A stretch of DNA of 64,000 nucleotides from Patescibacteria group bacterium (GCA_028718605.1 JAQULM010000001.1:284785-348784); one strand, 5' to 3'. Counted from the first letter of the stretch, positions 34,122-42,738 are shown. Notes: generated by a model from the sequence alone, not told the origin. A program made the numbers and translations.

Positions 34122-35198
34122 TTATTTTTTGCCACGATCAACCGCTGGCAACCGTTTCTTCAGGGCATCGACGAGCTCTGTGAGCGCTCGGGCCGTGCGT
34201 AGCGGCAAACCGATAGCCTGTAACGCACGTTGAGCCTCGGCATAGTAACGACGCGCGAGGGTGTACGCACGCCGGTGTCCTCCGCTCTGGATTATGAGCT
34301 CTTTTAGAAGGCGCACGTCTCGATTGCTTCTCTGCTTCTGCCGTAACAGGCGGAGGATGCGAGAACGATACCTGGGATTTTGAAGTGCAAACGAGATAAG
34401 CAAGGTAACTTTGCCGGTACGGACATCCGAGAGCTTTGCGGCATCGCGCGATCCGAAAACGTTCTGGATGTCATCGGTCAGCTGGAAAGCGAGGCCGAGG
34501 TTCCGCGCAAAAGCACGGAAAGAAGCAAGCGCGACAGTTGAGCCTGACGCCTGAACACCCAGAAGAAATGGCGCTTCAATCGTATAGAGGGCTGTTTTCA
34601 GTATGTACCGATACGTCTGCCCTGCAATTGTTGGCGGGCGGTGCGGTACGGCAAGGATATCAAGCATCTGGCCAAGGTACGTTGTTCGGAGGACACTCGC
34701 GAGGTACTCGAGCGCTTTGTGTTTCCTCTGCAACGGGAGAGACGTCTTGAAAATGAGCCGCTGAGCCAAGTCTGCCGCAAGGTCGCCGCCGATAATCGCA
34801 CAATCAATACCGATTTTTTTCCGGCCCCGCGGATCCATCCCTGCGGGCGCGAACGACTCGAGGTAAGAATGAAGCGTGGGTTTCCCGCGCCGGACCGTAT
34901 CACCATCAATGATATCATCATGGATCAATAAGTATGAGTGGAGGACTTCGTACGCCGACGCAAGGTACAGCGCATCGCGGTCAATCCGCTTTCCGCCGCA
35001 TGTATACCCATACAATACGAGCAAGCCGCGCGAACGTTCTGCGCCCGGCCGAAGGGTAAAGTTGGCAATGGCGCGGATGAGTGCGCGATCAAGCGGATGG
35101 CGAGACCGTGGCTTGATAGCTTCTGACCGAAAATAAGACCGCAGGGTTGCCGTAATAAGGTTCCGCAATTGAACTGCAGACAATTCACTTCTCTTCAT
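34122..35198 (-). CDS. trans-Polyprenyl diphosphate synthase (IspA/GGPS family)
   Basis: 358 residues; the ATG 1 nt after uppS is chosen, though a GTG 12 nt earlier is possible. First Asp motif LIHDDIIDGDTVRRGKPT, second QLTDDIQNVFG, and GKRIDRDALYLAS near the start identify the family. It extends allylic diphosphates with isopentenyl diphosphate, probably making farnesyl or geranylgeranyl diphosphate for UppS. Product chain length cannot be told by eye. A basic C-terminal tail ends it. Confidence 0.92.
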   Translation of the reverse strand: MKRSELSAVQLRNLITATLRSYFRSEAIKPRSRHPLDRALIRAIANFTLRPGAERSRGLLVLYGYTCGGKRIDRDALYLASAYEVLHSYLLIHDDIIDGDTVRRGKPTLHSYLESFAPAGMDPRGRKKIGIDCAIIGGDLAADLAQRLIFKTSLPLQRKHKALEYLASVLRTTYLGQMLDILAVPHRPPTIAGQTYRYILKTALYTIEAPFLLGVQASGSTVALASFRAFARNLGLAFQLTDDIQNVFGSRDAAKLSDVRTGKVTLLISFALQNPRYRSRILRLLRQKQRSNRDVRLLKELIIQSGGHRRAYTLARRYYAEAQRALQAIGLPLRTARALTELVDALKKRLPAVDRGKK

Positions 35199-35199
35199 G

Positions 35200-35889
35200 C
35201 TACGCACCAAAGTTACGTTTCCTTTTTAAATACTCATCGACGGCACGGTCAAAGTCTTGCTCTGTAAAGTCTGGCCAAAGCGTCGGCGTGAAATAGTACT
35301 CGGCGTATGCGGATTGCCACGGCATGAATCCCGATGTGCGAACCTCGCCTGATGTCCGAATTACGAGATCAGGATCAGGAAGCTGCCGGGTATAGAGACG
35401 TTCGCTTACCATATGCTCATCGATATCTTCCGGTTTGATGCCCTCGGACGCAATCTGCCGTAGAGCGTCTACCAATTCCATCCGGCCTCCGTAGTTCAGG
35501 GCGATAGTGCAAAGGCCACCCGTGTTTTGTGCCGAGGTCTCTACTGTTTTTTTAATGAGGCGCTGGATATCCTCCGGAAACTCACCGATCCGTCCGATAA
35601 CATGAAACCGAATTCCTCGGTCGATATATTTCTGAATTTCCTTGTCGAGTGCGAACCGTAAAATACTTATCAGCGCCGCCACTTCCCTTTCCGGGCGTTT
35701 CCAATTTTCAGTTGAGAATGCCCAGACGGTCAGCACGGGAATGCCACTATGGAAGCAGTGCTCGGTGATCCTCTTGAAGGCGCTATACCCCGCCCAATGC
35801 CCCTCGATCGGGTCTTTCCCTCGCTCACGCGCCCATCGGCGGTTGCCGTCCATAATTATCGCTACATGGTGTGGCTTTTTTTGGTGCAT
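35200..35889 (-). CDS. uppS: Undecaprenyl diphosphate synthase (cis-prenyltransferase)
   Basis: 229 residues. HVAIIMDGNRRWARERG (catalytic Asp), VWAFSTENWKRPEREV, ALNYGGRMELVDALR, DLVIRTSGEVRTSGFMPWQ and a WPDFTEQDF end are all diagnostic. It makes the lipid carrier used by the WecA-like transferase. It is first in the operon with the trans-prenyl synthase and the GxGD protease. Confidence 0.97.
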   Translation of the reverse strand: MHQKKPHHVAIIMDGNRRWARERGKDPIEGHWAGYSAFKRITEHCFHSGIPVLTVWAFSTENWKRPEREVAALISILRFALDKEIQKYIDRGIRFHVIGRIGEFPEDIQRLIKKTVETSAQNTGGLCTIALNYGGRMELVDALRQIASEGIKPEDIDEHMVSERLYTRQLPDPDLVIRTSGEVRTSGFMPWQSAYAEYYFTPTLWPDFTEQDFDRAVDEYLKRKRNFGA

Positions 35890-35950
35890 AGGTATCCTCT
35901 ATAGTATTACCCAAGCGGACGATGATGGCAACTCCTTCGCTTGTATAACC

Positions 35951-35980
35951 TTAAAAGCGGCCCTTTGAGTGCCGCTCTTA
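35951..35980 (-). terminator. Intrinsic terminator after the basic micropeptide
   Basis: Minus-strand AGCGGC..GCCGCT stem followed by TTTTAAGG. A second hairpin (GAGGCG..CGCCTC) lies between it and the gene. Confidence 0.6.
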
Positions 35981-36031
35981 AGAATACGGAGGCGCGATAT
36001 GCCGCCTCGATATATCCAGAAAAAATTCTAC

Positions 36032-36118
36032 TTATCTGCGTCGCTTTTTCGCGACTTTCCTTCGTTTCCGTACAACTTTCTTCTTCTTCCGGATGACTTT
36101 CTTCTTTTTCTTTGCCAT
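36032..36118 (-). CDS. 28-residue Lys/Arg micropeptide
   Basis: MAKKKKKVIRKKKKVVRKRR followed by KVAKKRRR and a TAA stop. Nearly every residue is Lys, Arg or Val. A perfect Shine-Dalgarno (AAAGGAGGTGA) lies 7 nt upstream, with two tandem promoters and a terminator, so it is almost certainly expressed. It resembles tiny nucleic-acid-binding or ribosome-associated basic peptides; no family is recognised. Possible roles are DNA or RNA compaction (inference). Confidence 0.8.
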   Translation of the reverse strand: MAKKKKKVIRKKKKVVRKRRKVAKKRRR

Positions 36119-36164
36119 TGCTCCGTCACCTCCTTTCGAGGAATGATCAGAAACTAATGACTAA

Positions 36165-36193
36165 TGTATATTGAAATATAAATGAAGAAGCAA
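36165..36193 (-). promoter_or_regulatory. Proximal promoter of the basic micropeptide (TTGCTT-17-TATACA)
   Basis: Good -10 and fair -35 at 17-nt spacing; the leader is about 40 nt. Confidence 0.65.
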
Positions 36194-36230
36194 ATTTAAA
36201 AATATTCTTTACACCGTGCTGTATGCAAGA

Positions 36231-36259
36231 AGTATAGCACATTTTTTTACTTTATGCAA
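36231..36259 (-). promoter_or_regulatory. Distal promoter of the basic micropeptide (TTGCAT-17-TATACT)
   Basis: Strong -10 and good -35 at 17-nt spacing, 66 nt upstream of the proximal promoter. Confidence 0.7.
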
Positions 36260-36295
36260 TACGGATTTAAAAATTTTATACCGTATCGAAAAAAT

Positions 36296-37297
36296 TTATT
36301 GCAAGAATTCAATGATGCGTTTATTGAATGCATCAGCACGCTCTTCCATCGGCAGGTGGCCGCTGTTTGAAAATACCGTCCACTCAGCATCCGGCAGTGA
36401 CGCATGCAGCTGCTCGCCCGTTTCAACCGGAACGACTGCATCATTCGCCCCCCACACGACAAGCATCGGGGCCTGAATGCCGGAAAACGGTGAATCAACA
36501 TGATTATGGGAGTTTTGAGATATCAAACGCACGAGCCCCCTATCCCATCCTGAAATCTTCGTGACCGCCATGTAACTTGAGAGGAGGTCGGGAGTGACGA
36601 AGCTCGAATCGGAATAAAATTTCGACATGCTTCCGCTAATGCGCTCCTCAGTCACGATGCGCCGAACCACGATCCGTCCCCACCGTTCAAGTGGCGGAAA
36701 CCTCAGCACGCCTGCAAAGGTACTCCAGAAACCGCCGTCTGCCGGAAACCACCCATCGGCAATGACGATTTTATTTATTCTCTCGGGGTATTTCTGCGCG
36801 AAATGCGCCAGTACGTTCGCACCCATGCTGTGCACAACGAACGACGCCGATGAGATGCCAATGCTGTCCATAACGTGTGCGACAAACTCCGCCTGTGCTG
36901 CGTGCGAATAGTCTTCTTTGTTTGATTTATCGCTGAGGTCAAACCCCTTCAGGTCAAATGCATACGCATGGAACCCGCCCTGCTCGAGCGCAGGGAGCGT
37001 GAAACGCCAGTTGAATGTCCCGCCGCCGAATCCATGGATGAGAATAACCGGCTCCGCGTCCAGTCTCCCCGCCTCTTGTATAAATGTCCGTACGCCATCA
37101 ACCGTAATAAACGAGCCGCCTGCAGGCGCAAGGGTAGTGGGGTCAACGAATTTGTCGTTCGAAAGCGGGATCAAGTACGAGGAAAATAACAGGAGAATAA
37201 GCACGACAACGGCGCCTATGAGTAGTCGCACCCACTTCTGGCGCCGGCGAACTTTGACCTGGCTGGCAAAGTCGTAATCTTCGAGTTCTTTTACCAT
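36296..37297 (-). CDS. Membrane-anchored alpha/beta hydrolase
   Basis: 333 residues. A cytoplasmic start and one membrane helix (WVRLLIGAVVVLILLLFSSY) precede an alpha/beta hydrolase. The oxyanion loop is ILIHGFGGGTFNW, the nucleophile elbow VVHSMGAN (Ser157), the acid VVWGANDAVVP (Asp286) and the base NSGHLPMEE (His314). A cap region lies at about 180-255. Lipase, esterase and peptidase activities are all possible. It stands alone upstream of the basic micropeptide. Confidence 0.9.
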   Translation of the reverse strand: MVKELEDYDFASQVKVRRRQKWVRLLIGAVVVLILLLFSSYLIPLSNDKFVDPTTLAPAGGSFITVDGVRTFIQEAGRLDAEPVILIHGFGGGTFNWRFTLPALEQGGFHAYAFDLKGFDLSDKSNKEDYSHAAQAEFVAHVMDSIGISSASFVVHSMGANVLAHFAQKYPERINKIVIADGWFPADGGFWSTFAGVLRFPPLERWGRIVVRRIVTEERISGSMSKFYSDSSFVTPDLLSSYMAVTKISGWDRGLVRLISQNSHNHVDSPFSGIQAPMLVVWGANDAVVPVETGEQLHASLPDAEWTVFSNSGHLPMEERADAFNKRIIEFLQ

Positions 37298-37376
37298 CTG
37301 AGTTTTGCTGCAAATGTATCGAACACCGCCCTATTACACGCTCCTCTACCATCCCATTATACATCAGAAAAAATAT

Positions 37377-38183
37377 CTAGGCGATACGGTATCGTGCCCC
37401 CTGCCGCCGTATGAACCCCTCCGCTCGGAGTTCGGAGAGCGCCTTTTGGATGCGGATTTTGCCAAACCCTGCCTCTTTCGCCACTGCATCCAGATCGAGC
37501 GTGCGCGCACTGAGTGCCCGAATGATCGCTCCGCGGACCTGGCGGTTCGACCCCTCGAATTTCGGTTGGCGGGAATAGAACGCGCTCTTCCTCCCGGGGT
37601 TTTTGAATTCTTTCTTTACCCATGCCCCGTAATCCATGAGCGCTGAATACCAACGCCGCGGGTTTCTGCGGTCAAGCGCGGCGGCAACGAACGGGGCGAG
37701 ATCCTTATCCGCAACGGCTGCACGGTGCGGAAAAAAATGATGGATAAAGGCAGCGCGGATGTTTGTTTCAATAAACACCACGGGCTCATTGTATGCATAC
37801 ACGAGGACAGCATTCGCGGTCGCGTTTCCCAGCCCGGGCAATCGCACCAACTCCTCTGCTGTCCGAGGCACGCTGCCATGATGCAGACGGACAATCTCGC
37901 GGCTCAGTTTCTTGAGCGATAACGCACGCCGATTGTACCCCATGCCCTGCCATACCCGTACTATCCGCTTCAAGGGCGCATTCGCGAGCGAACGTATGCT
38001 CGGAAACGCATGTATAAATTCTGAATACTTTTTGGCAACGCGCGGCACCTGCGTTTGCTGGAGCATCACTTCTGAAACAAGAATATGGTACGGATTCCTG
38101 GTTGTACGCCACGGCAAGAACCGGCGGTGCCGCCGGTAGTACGCATACACAGTCCGCTGAAATCGTTGTACGCTTGCTTCCAT
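37377..38183 (-). CDS. MutY-like adenine DNA glycosylase without Fe-S cluster
   Basis: 268 residues. Strong MutY start: LPWRTTRNPYHILVSEVMLQ with catalytic Glu38, and WQGMGYNRRALSLKKL. The HhH hairpin LPGLGNATANAVLVYAY is intact. The usual catalytic Asp position reads VFIETNIRAAF, with Glu139. The four-cysteine Fe-S loop and the NUDIX-like C-terminal domain are missing, and a winged-helix-like end (about 205-268) replaces them. It may remove A opposite 8-oxoG, but this needs testing. It abuts the kinase gene. Confidence 0.82.
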   Translation of the reverse strand: MEASVQRFQRTVYAYYRRHRRFLPWRTTRNPYHILVSEVMLQQTQVPRVAKKYSEFIHAFPSIRSLANAPLKRIVRVWQGMGYNRRALSLKKLSREIVRLHHGSVPRTAEELVRLPGLGNATANAVLVYAYNEPVVFIETNIRAAFIHHFFPHRAAVADKDLAPFVAAALDRRNPRRWYSALMDYGAWVKKEFKNPGRKSAFYSRQPKFEGSNRQVRGAIIRALSARTLDLDAVAKEAGFGKIRIQKALSELRAEGFIRRQGARYRIA

Positions 38184-38184
38184 A

Positions 38185-38694
38185 TTACAGCGCCCGCAAC
38201 CGCTGGTTGACGAGAATCATGTTATCAGTCCAGGGCTGCTCCATGTCGAGAATGGTATATTCAAAACCTGCCGTCTCCAGCAGCGCTAAGTATACGCCGG
38301 GAAAATCTCGCTTGAGCCGGCGCTCCATCGCAGCTGGTTCTATCTTTTCAGGCCGCGCAGCGAGGCGCTGCCGCAAGGTATCCACCGACGCCGTGCACAA
38401 AAATACAATAATCGAACGCTCTCGCTGCAGCTCTTGCAGCATTGAAACGTTGAACTGTTCATGGTTCGTCCCGAGTTCTAGAATGACAGATTCATCTTGA
38501 AGTTCCCGCACGTGTTTATACATATCGCGGTACCCGTCGAGCGTCCTGTCTTCTGGAATTTTACCGTCAACCGCGTAGGCGAATACAAACGGTTTCACGT
38601 CGACATACGGCACATCCGGAAATGCCTCACGGATGAGCGTCGTTTTGCCCACTCCTGGTTTCCCCATGAATACGATAAGCCTTTTCTTCTCCAT
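38185..38694 (-). CDS. Small P-loop kinase-like protein
   Basis: 169 residues from MEKKRLIVFMGKPGVGKTTL; 18 upstream in-frame codons lack support. Walker A is GKPGVGKTT; ILELGTNHEQFNVSMLQELQ follows and TASVDTLRQRLAARPEKI looks like a LID region. It resembles AAA_33/shikimate-kinase-like or polynucleotide-kinase-like proteins; substrate unknown. It lies 1 nt upstream of the MutY-like gene, so they are probably co-transcribed. Confidence 0.8.
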   Translation of the reverse strand: MEKKRLIVFMGKPGVGKTTLIREAFPDVPYVDVKPFVFAYAVDGKIPEDRTLDGYRDMYKHVRELQDESVILELGTNHEQFNVSMLQELQRERSIIVFLCTASVDTLRQRLAARPEKIEPAAMERRLKRDFPGVYLALLETAGFEYTILDMEQPWTDNMILVNQRLRAL

Positions 38695-38724
38695 GCATAC
38701 AGTATATCCTAACATCTCCGCATA

Positions 38725-38768
38725 ACAAAACCTTCCGCGCGAATCCATGAATGGATGGGCGGAAGGTT
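38725..38768 (-). terminator. Intrinsic terminator after the four-CxxC protein
   Basis: Minus-strand AACCTTCCGC..GCGGAAGGTT with an inner ATCCAT/ATGGAT stem, then TTTG. Confidence 0.75.
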
Positions 38769-38770
38769 CC

Positions 38771-39232
38771 CTAGGTGACTTCGGTCAGGTGGACGTCCGT
38801 ATCTCCCCGGCAGTACGCCGCATGGAAGCGCCGCGGCCGGGGCATGCACGCCAGGCACGAGAGCTCGATCTCGATTTCGACGCGGTACCGCATGGTGGCC
38901 CCCGGATCGCGTACCATCGTAACGGCACGGGGCTGTGTTTCGTGGAGTTCTTTCCTGCATACGGGGCAGAAAAACCGCTTGGAATCAGCGTATTCTTGCG
39001 GTAGAGAACCGCGCACGAAACCGGCGGTGATAACGAGCTGCACCAGCTCATCTTCTCCCCGTGTCGAAATGGTAACGGGAAACCGGCACCCGCTGCCTTC
39101 CTGCACCACATGGTGCCCGCACGGTACGCACTCCCAGAGCACAACGTTTGCGAGCGCAAGCCTGCTGACGCTGATCACGAACGCCATCGGACGGAAGCAC
39201 ATAGGGCATAGGAGAGCGTCATTCTCTGCCAT
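38771..39232 (-). CDS. Protein with four CxxC pairs (zinc-ribbon-like)
   Basis: 153 residues. Cysteine pairs CPMC, CVPC, CPVC and CLAC are spread along the chain and probably bind two zinc ions. A CGHHVV follows the second pair. Between them lies a strand-rich segment (CRFPVTISTRGEDELVQLVI). Start is supported by GGAGG 4 nt upstream. It is divergent from the accessory plus-strand genes and has its own terminator. No family recognised; it may be a nucleic-acid or protein-binding regulator (inference). Confidence 0.75.
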   Translation of the reverse strand: MAENDALLCPMCFRPMAFVISVSRLALANVVLWECVPCGHHVVQEGSGCRFPVTISTRGEDELVQLVITAGFVRGSLPQEYADSKRFFCPVCRKELHETQPRAVTMVRDPGATMRYRVEIEIELSCLACMPRPRRFHAAYCRGDTDVHLTEVT

Positions 39233-39313
39233 ATACCCTCCAAGTACTATGTGAAGAACGCACTGTTATTTTCATACCAACCTACCATAAACAATGCACG
39301 TACGCAAGGTCCC

Positions 39314-39342
39314 TTGACAATCCATCGAACGTCTGGTACGAT
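39314..39342 (+). promoter_or_regulatory. Promoter of the first accessory unit (TTGACA-17-TACGAT)
   Basis: Consensus -35 with 17-nt spacing; leader about 85 nt. Confidence 0.8.
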
Positions 39343-39432
39343 GCAGCACTCATGCTACTTTGAAATCTCAATAGGATTGATTTCCCGGAAATAGGAATTC
39401 CCAAACACTTCGTCTCACTAAAGGAGGTTTTT

Positions 39433-39657
39433 ATGAGACGGCTCTTGGGAATCCTCATCATGGCTTTTGGCATCTGGTTCGCGGCCAACATCGACCCGGC
39501 CCTGCATGCCAAGGAATCGAAAAACAAGTCGTTCCAAGTCACCAAAGGAGCGCTTGACCCTTCGGAAATCCCGATCGCCACACTCATCATTGAGGGCGTC
39601 GGGGTATTCCTGGTTTTTGCGGACGGCACGGTCCGCAAAATCACGCCCAAGAAATGA
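39433..39657 (+). CDS. Small secreted protein, unknown function
   Basis: 74 residues. A signal peptide (MRRLLGILIMAFGIWFAANI, cut near ALHA) leaves about 48 residues that end VFLVFADGTVRKITPKK. A perfect AGGAGG lies 5 nt before the ATG. It is first in a unit with the following gene. An opposite-strand open frame overlaps it but has no ribosome site. Confidence 0.75.
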   Translation: MRRLLGILIMAFGIWFAANIDPALHAKESKNKSFQVTKGALDPSEIPIATLIIEGVGVFLVFADGTVRKITPKK

Positions 39658-39742
39658 GCGGATGCTCCTCTTGGTAATTCAAACGTTCCGCGGGATCAGC
39701 AGCACAAATGCTGGTCCTGCGGGCAGAATGGAGGTTAATTGG

Positions 39743-40435
39743 ATGAATGAAACCCGCGCACGCGGTACGATCATTGATGGCATCGCGTCACTGACCGGAA
39801 AGCCGGTTCCCGAAGGGTTCCAAGTTATCCTAACCGGATATGATCATCTGGACGCCCCGTGCGGAATCATTCCGGGCACGGGGATGCGTCCCGCGCCGTT
39901 CAATGGCATTATCGTGCCTGAATGGATCTGGTCTCAGTCTTCCGTACTGATGCTGTACGCATATACGGGGCTCGAACTCGTGAACTGCTTCTTCATGCAG
40001 CAGATCACTCAAGTCGAGCAGGACTTCGCAGCCAAGCTCGCGACGCTGAGCGCCCAGTTTACTGGCAAGTGGGACACGCCTGAATACCGGCGTGCGGACG
40101 AGACGTTGCTTTACGAGCTCCACGTTAAGCACGGCTATGAGAACGTCTATCTGTACCGCAAGCTCATCTCGGATCCCGAGGTGTTCGATTGGTTCTCACA
40201 CAAGCAACAGTGGGATCCAAACGGGATCATCTATGCTCTATCGTTATTGCGCGACGAAGCACCCCGGCGCAACATCGTTAAGCCGTGGCTGTATTCACGA
40301 GAACAGGCACTGCAACTCCGCATCAACCACCTGGTTCTCCTTCGGGACAACGAGGCCGAGGAAGCCCGCAGCCTCAGAGAACCTATCATCGAGGCTGCCC
40401 GCAGAATCGATCCGTCTGTAATCGTACCTGCATGA
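39743..40435 (+). CDS. Unknown cytoplasmic protein of the accessory cassette
   Basis: 230 residues from the ATG 7 nt after GGAGGT; the frame is open upstream but lacks a ribosome site. No signal peptide. The N-terminal part (GFQVILTGYDHLDAPCGIIP) is followed by a mostly helical part with a Gln/Glu-rich segment (QQITQVEQDFAAKLATLSAQ) and many Trp and Tyr. No family recognised. A strong terminator follows. Confidence 0.7.
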   Translation: MNETRARGTIIDGIASLTGKPVPEGFQVILTGYDHLDAPCGIIPGTGMRPAPFNGIIVPEWIWSQSSVLMLYAYTGLELVNCFFMQQITQVEQDFAAKLATLSAQFTGKWDTPEYRRADETLLYELHVKHGYENVYLYRKLISDPEVFDWFSHKQQWDPNGIIYALSLLRDEAPRRNIVKPWLYSREQALQLRINHLVLLRDNEAEEARSLREPIIEAARRIDPSVIVPA

Positions 40436-40441
40436 GTACAC

Positions 40442-40486
40442 TCCCCACCTTCGCACCAAACACGCGGAGGTGGGGCAGTTTTTTTA
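40442..40486 (+). terminator. Intrinsic terminator after the first accessory unit
   Basis: CCCCACCT..AGGTGGGG stem followed by CAGTTTTTTT. Confidence 0.8.
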
Positions 40487-40488
40487 TA

Positions 40489-40518
40489 TTGACAAAACAC
40501 GCCCTTCCCTGGTACGGT
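40489..40518 (+). promoter_or_regulatory. Promoter of the second beta-barrel-like gene (TTGACA-18-TACGGT)
   Basis: Consensus -35 at 18-nt spacing, immediately after the upstream terminator. Confidence 0.7.
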
Positions 40519-40589
40519 GATTGGCTAGTAAACCAATCGAAACAAAGAAACCTTGAAATAAACGACAGCTCTACCGTTAAGGAGGTACC

Positions 40590-41912
40590 ATGAAAAAGCT
40601 GTTATTCGGAATCATCCTATTCGCGCTTGGCTGTATGCTCTGCCCGCGCGCAGCCGCACAGCACCCTGGCAGCCAGCCAAAGGCTGACACGGCTGCTACC
40701 CTCACGATCGACGACATCAGGCTCGAACTCGGGCAGGGACGGCTGCACCGTTATCTGGGCGACGACGACCGCGGTGTCTACTGGGAACGATCGCTCGACC
40801 TGTACATCTCGTCCGGCCACCGGACGCTCGCAAGCTTTTCTCTCACGTCTGAAGACTTCAGCGGTACGGATCTTTCGTTCATGTCGGCAAACGTCCAGAC
40901 CCGCTCGCTCGGCTTCGCCATCCCCATCCGCACGGTGACCGTACGGCTCGTCGACAACAACTGGGTTGACCAAGCCCGGAATAGCAGCGTCGATGCCGGC
41001 GGCGCCTACCTCGAGTGGAAGCCCAGACAGTCAACCTATCTCGAGGCGGGCGGCGAACTGTTTTACCGGAAGCCTATCGAACTGCTGTACACATTCGGCG
41101 TCGAGTGGTTCAAGAAGCCGATGCTCTTCAAGGGGCTCTCGCTGGGCTTTTCCCACCGCAACGTGCATGAAGACGGCGTAGCCCATGCCAACCAGGACCT
41201 GGTCGAAGCGGGCGCGATCATTCCCGTGGGACCAGCCGAGTTCGGCATTGGCGCGAGTACGCGCACCGATACTGCTGCGTGGAACGATGGTTCCCGCGCG
41301 TACATGGTGTCATGTGCCGTACCAGTCCCGTTCAATGCAGGTGCGTGGCAACCCGGCGGTTACGCATGTTACTTCGAAAAACCGGCAAGCCAACGGGTCA
41401 TGGTAATGGGCTCATTCGGTGGCGCTGCGTTCAACCCCAAGACGATCGAAGCGCTGCAGGAATCCGGGTTTCGCAACCTCCTGACCCCGACGCGGATCGT
41501 GAACAACCAGATGTTCTACATCAGCGCCCTCAACGAGCATTCCCAGGAGTTCGGGCGTATCGCCTACTACTTCGTCTGGGTTCGGGCGGACATCACCGAA
41601 GACGTGCGCATCGACAGCTACAAGGGCTCCATGTACCTGACCGCGTGGGATTGGAAGCGCGGCTGCCTGGGCAAGCCGTTTGTCGGCTATACGTACGAAT
41701 ACGAGGACGACGTGACGTTCAACATGCGGCAGCGCCGCCTCGAATCGGTCGGCCATGCGAACCATGCGCTCGAAGCGGGCATCCGGCTTCGGTTGTTCGA
41801 TAACGCCGATACGAGCTTCGAACGCGGGTGGGTTCGGTTCAACGTCGTCGGAATGTTCAGCCATTCGCACATGGAGGGTGTCGGCATACGGGCAACCATG
41901 TGGCTGCTCTAG
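40590..41912 (+). CDS. Large secreted beta-barrel-like protein
   Basis: 440 residues. A signal peptide (MKKLLFGIILFALGCMLCPR, cut near AAAQ) is followed by repeated amphipathic strands (RTLASFSLTSEDFSGTD, SLGFAIPIRTVTVRLVDNNW, TYLEAGGELFYRKPIELLYT, RGWVRFNVVGMFSHSHMEG) and few cysteines. It looks like an outer-membrane or self-assembling barrel, with no family recognised. A perfect AAGGAGGT lies 3-4 nt before the ATG, with its own promoter and terminator. It shares this layout with the 333-residue protein near 8 kb. Confidence 0.72.
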   Translation: MKKLLFGIILFALGCMLCPRAAAQHPGSQPKADTAATLTIDDIRLELGQGRLHRYLGDDDRGVYWERSLDLYISSGHRTLASFSLTSEDFSGTDLSFMSANVQTRSLGFAIPIRTVTVRLVDNNWVDQARNSSVDAGGAYLEWKPRQSTYLEAGGELFYRKPIELLYTFGVEWFKKPMLFKGLSLGFSHRNVHEDGVAHANQDLVEAGAIIPVGPAEFGIGASTRTDTAAWNDGSRAYMVSCAVPVPFNAGAWQPGGYACYFEKPASQRVMVMGSFGGAAFNPKTIEALQESGFRNLLTPTRIVNNQMFYISALNEHSQEFGRIAYYFVWVRADITEDVRIDSYKGSMYLTAWDWKRGCLGKPFVGYTYEYEDDVTFNMRQRRLESVGHANHALEAGIRLRLFDNADTSFERGWVRFNVVGMFSHSHMEGVGIRATMWLL

Positions 41913-41930
41913 GCCGCGAATCAAGAAAGC

Positions 41931-41970
41931 AAAAAACGGCGGTTCTCTCTGAGGGAAGCGCCGTTTTTCT
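41931..41970 (+). terminator. Intrinsic terminator after the second beta-barrel-like gene
   Basis: AAAACGGCG..CGCCGTTTTT stem-loop with T-run. Confidence 0.75.
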
Positions 41971-41971
41971 A

Positions 41972-42000
41972 TTGACACGGGCAGTGATATCGAATAGTGT
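41972..42000 (+). promoter_or_regulatory. Promoter of the lipoprotein unit (TTGACA-17-TAGTGT)
   Basis: Consensus -35 at 17-nt spacing directly after the terminator. The likely start of transcription near 42007 rules out the ATG at 42004. Confidence 0.75.
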
Positions 42001-42048
42001 AAAATGAATACCAGTAAAAACAAACCCTCAAACGGACGGAGGCAAGGA

Positions 42049-42699
42049 GTGAAACAGCCCTTTATCATGTGCACCCTGTGCGTGTTAGCCGTGATCCTCA
42101 TTTCAGGATGCCGGAACGACGACACGGCGCAACCCGTCACGGTGGTCATGATCTTCGAGAACACACCCGGCAACGCGCACCAAGCGGTTGACAGCATGCG
42201 TGCCGAACAGGCCTTCCAGGCGCTCTGTGCGAATCTGGACAGCTTTCCGAACGAGGTCACCTTCCCCATGGGATGGTTCGAGTTCCAGGACTACCGGACG
42301 GACTCGACCGCGTGCGCCGTTGAGCAGACAGTAACCGTCACGATCACGGATGCCGATGCCTTTATCTATGCGTATGGGATCAACGCGTACTGGGCGCCGG
42401 GAATTGACTCGCTTTGGCTCGGCGACTATTTCTTGATTGGTGATTCGCTCTGTGTGTTCGATTCGCTGCCCCACGCGTACCGTGCGTGGCTTGCGGCCAT
42501 GGAATACTGCGCCCAGACGGCGCCATCAATCACTGAAACAAGGGGGTTCGACTTCATCGTCGGCTTCCTCGACCAGGGAATCGTCATCCCAGAAAACGTC
42601 AGCGTGACGATACCGACGTCCTATGGAACGGTGCGCATTACCGCAACCATACACCCGGCAGTACCAATAGCGAAACCCCCCATTCAGTACACCGTATAA
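42049..42699 (+). CDS. Lipoprotein of unknown function
   Basis: 216 residues from a GTG 6 nt after GGAGG; an ATG 15 codons upstream lies at or before the predicted transcription start. The signal ends in a lipobox ISGC (LAVILISGCRNDD), so it is probably lipid-anchored. Mature part: VTVVMIFENTPGNAHQAVDS, Asp-rich TVTITDADAFIYAYGINAYW and C-terminal strands. No family recognised. It is followed by a 36-residue peptide gene. Confidence 0.75.
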   Translation: MKQPFIMCTLCVLAVILISGCRNDDTAQPVTVVMIFENTPGNAHQAVDSMRAEQAFQALCANLDSFPNEVTFPMGWFEFQDYRTDSTACAVEQTVTVTITDADAFIYAYGINAYWAPGIDSLWLGDYFLIGDSLCVFDSLPHAYRAWLAAMEYCAQTAPSITETRGFDFIVGFLDQGIVIPENVSVTIPTSYGTVRITATIHPAVPIAKPPIQYTV

Positions 42700-42738
42700 T
42701 TGCCTGTATGATCCAGGCGTAAGGAGGAAATATAGCAC

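Noticed and set aside
39282..39650. Minus-strand frame of 122 codons over the small secreted protein
   Set aside because: The plus strand has promoter, Shine-Dalgarno and a clear signal peptide; the minus frame has none.
42004..42048. ATG start 15 codons upstream for the lipoprotein
   Set aside because: It lies at or before the predicted transcription start and lacks a ribosome site; the GTG after GGAGG fits better.
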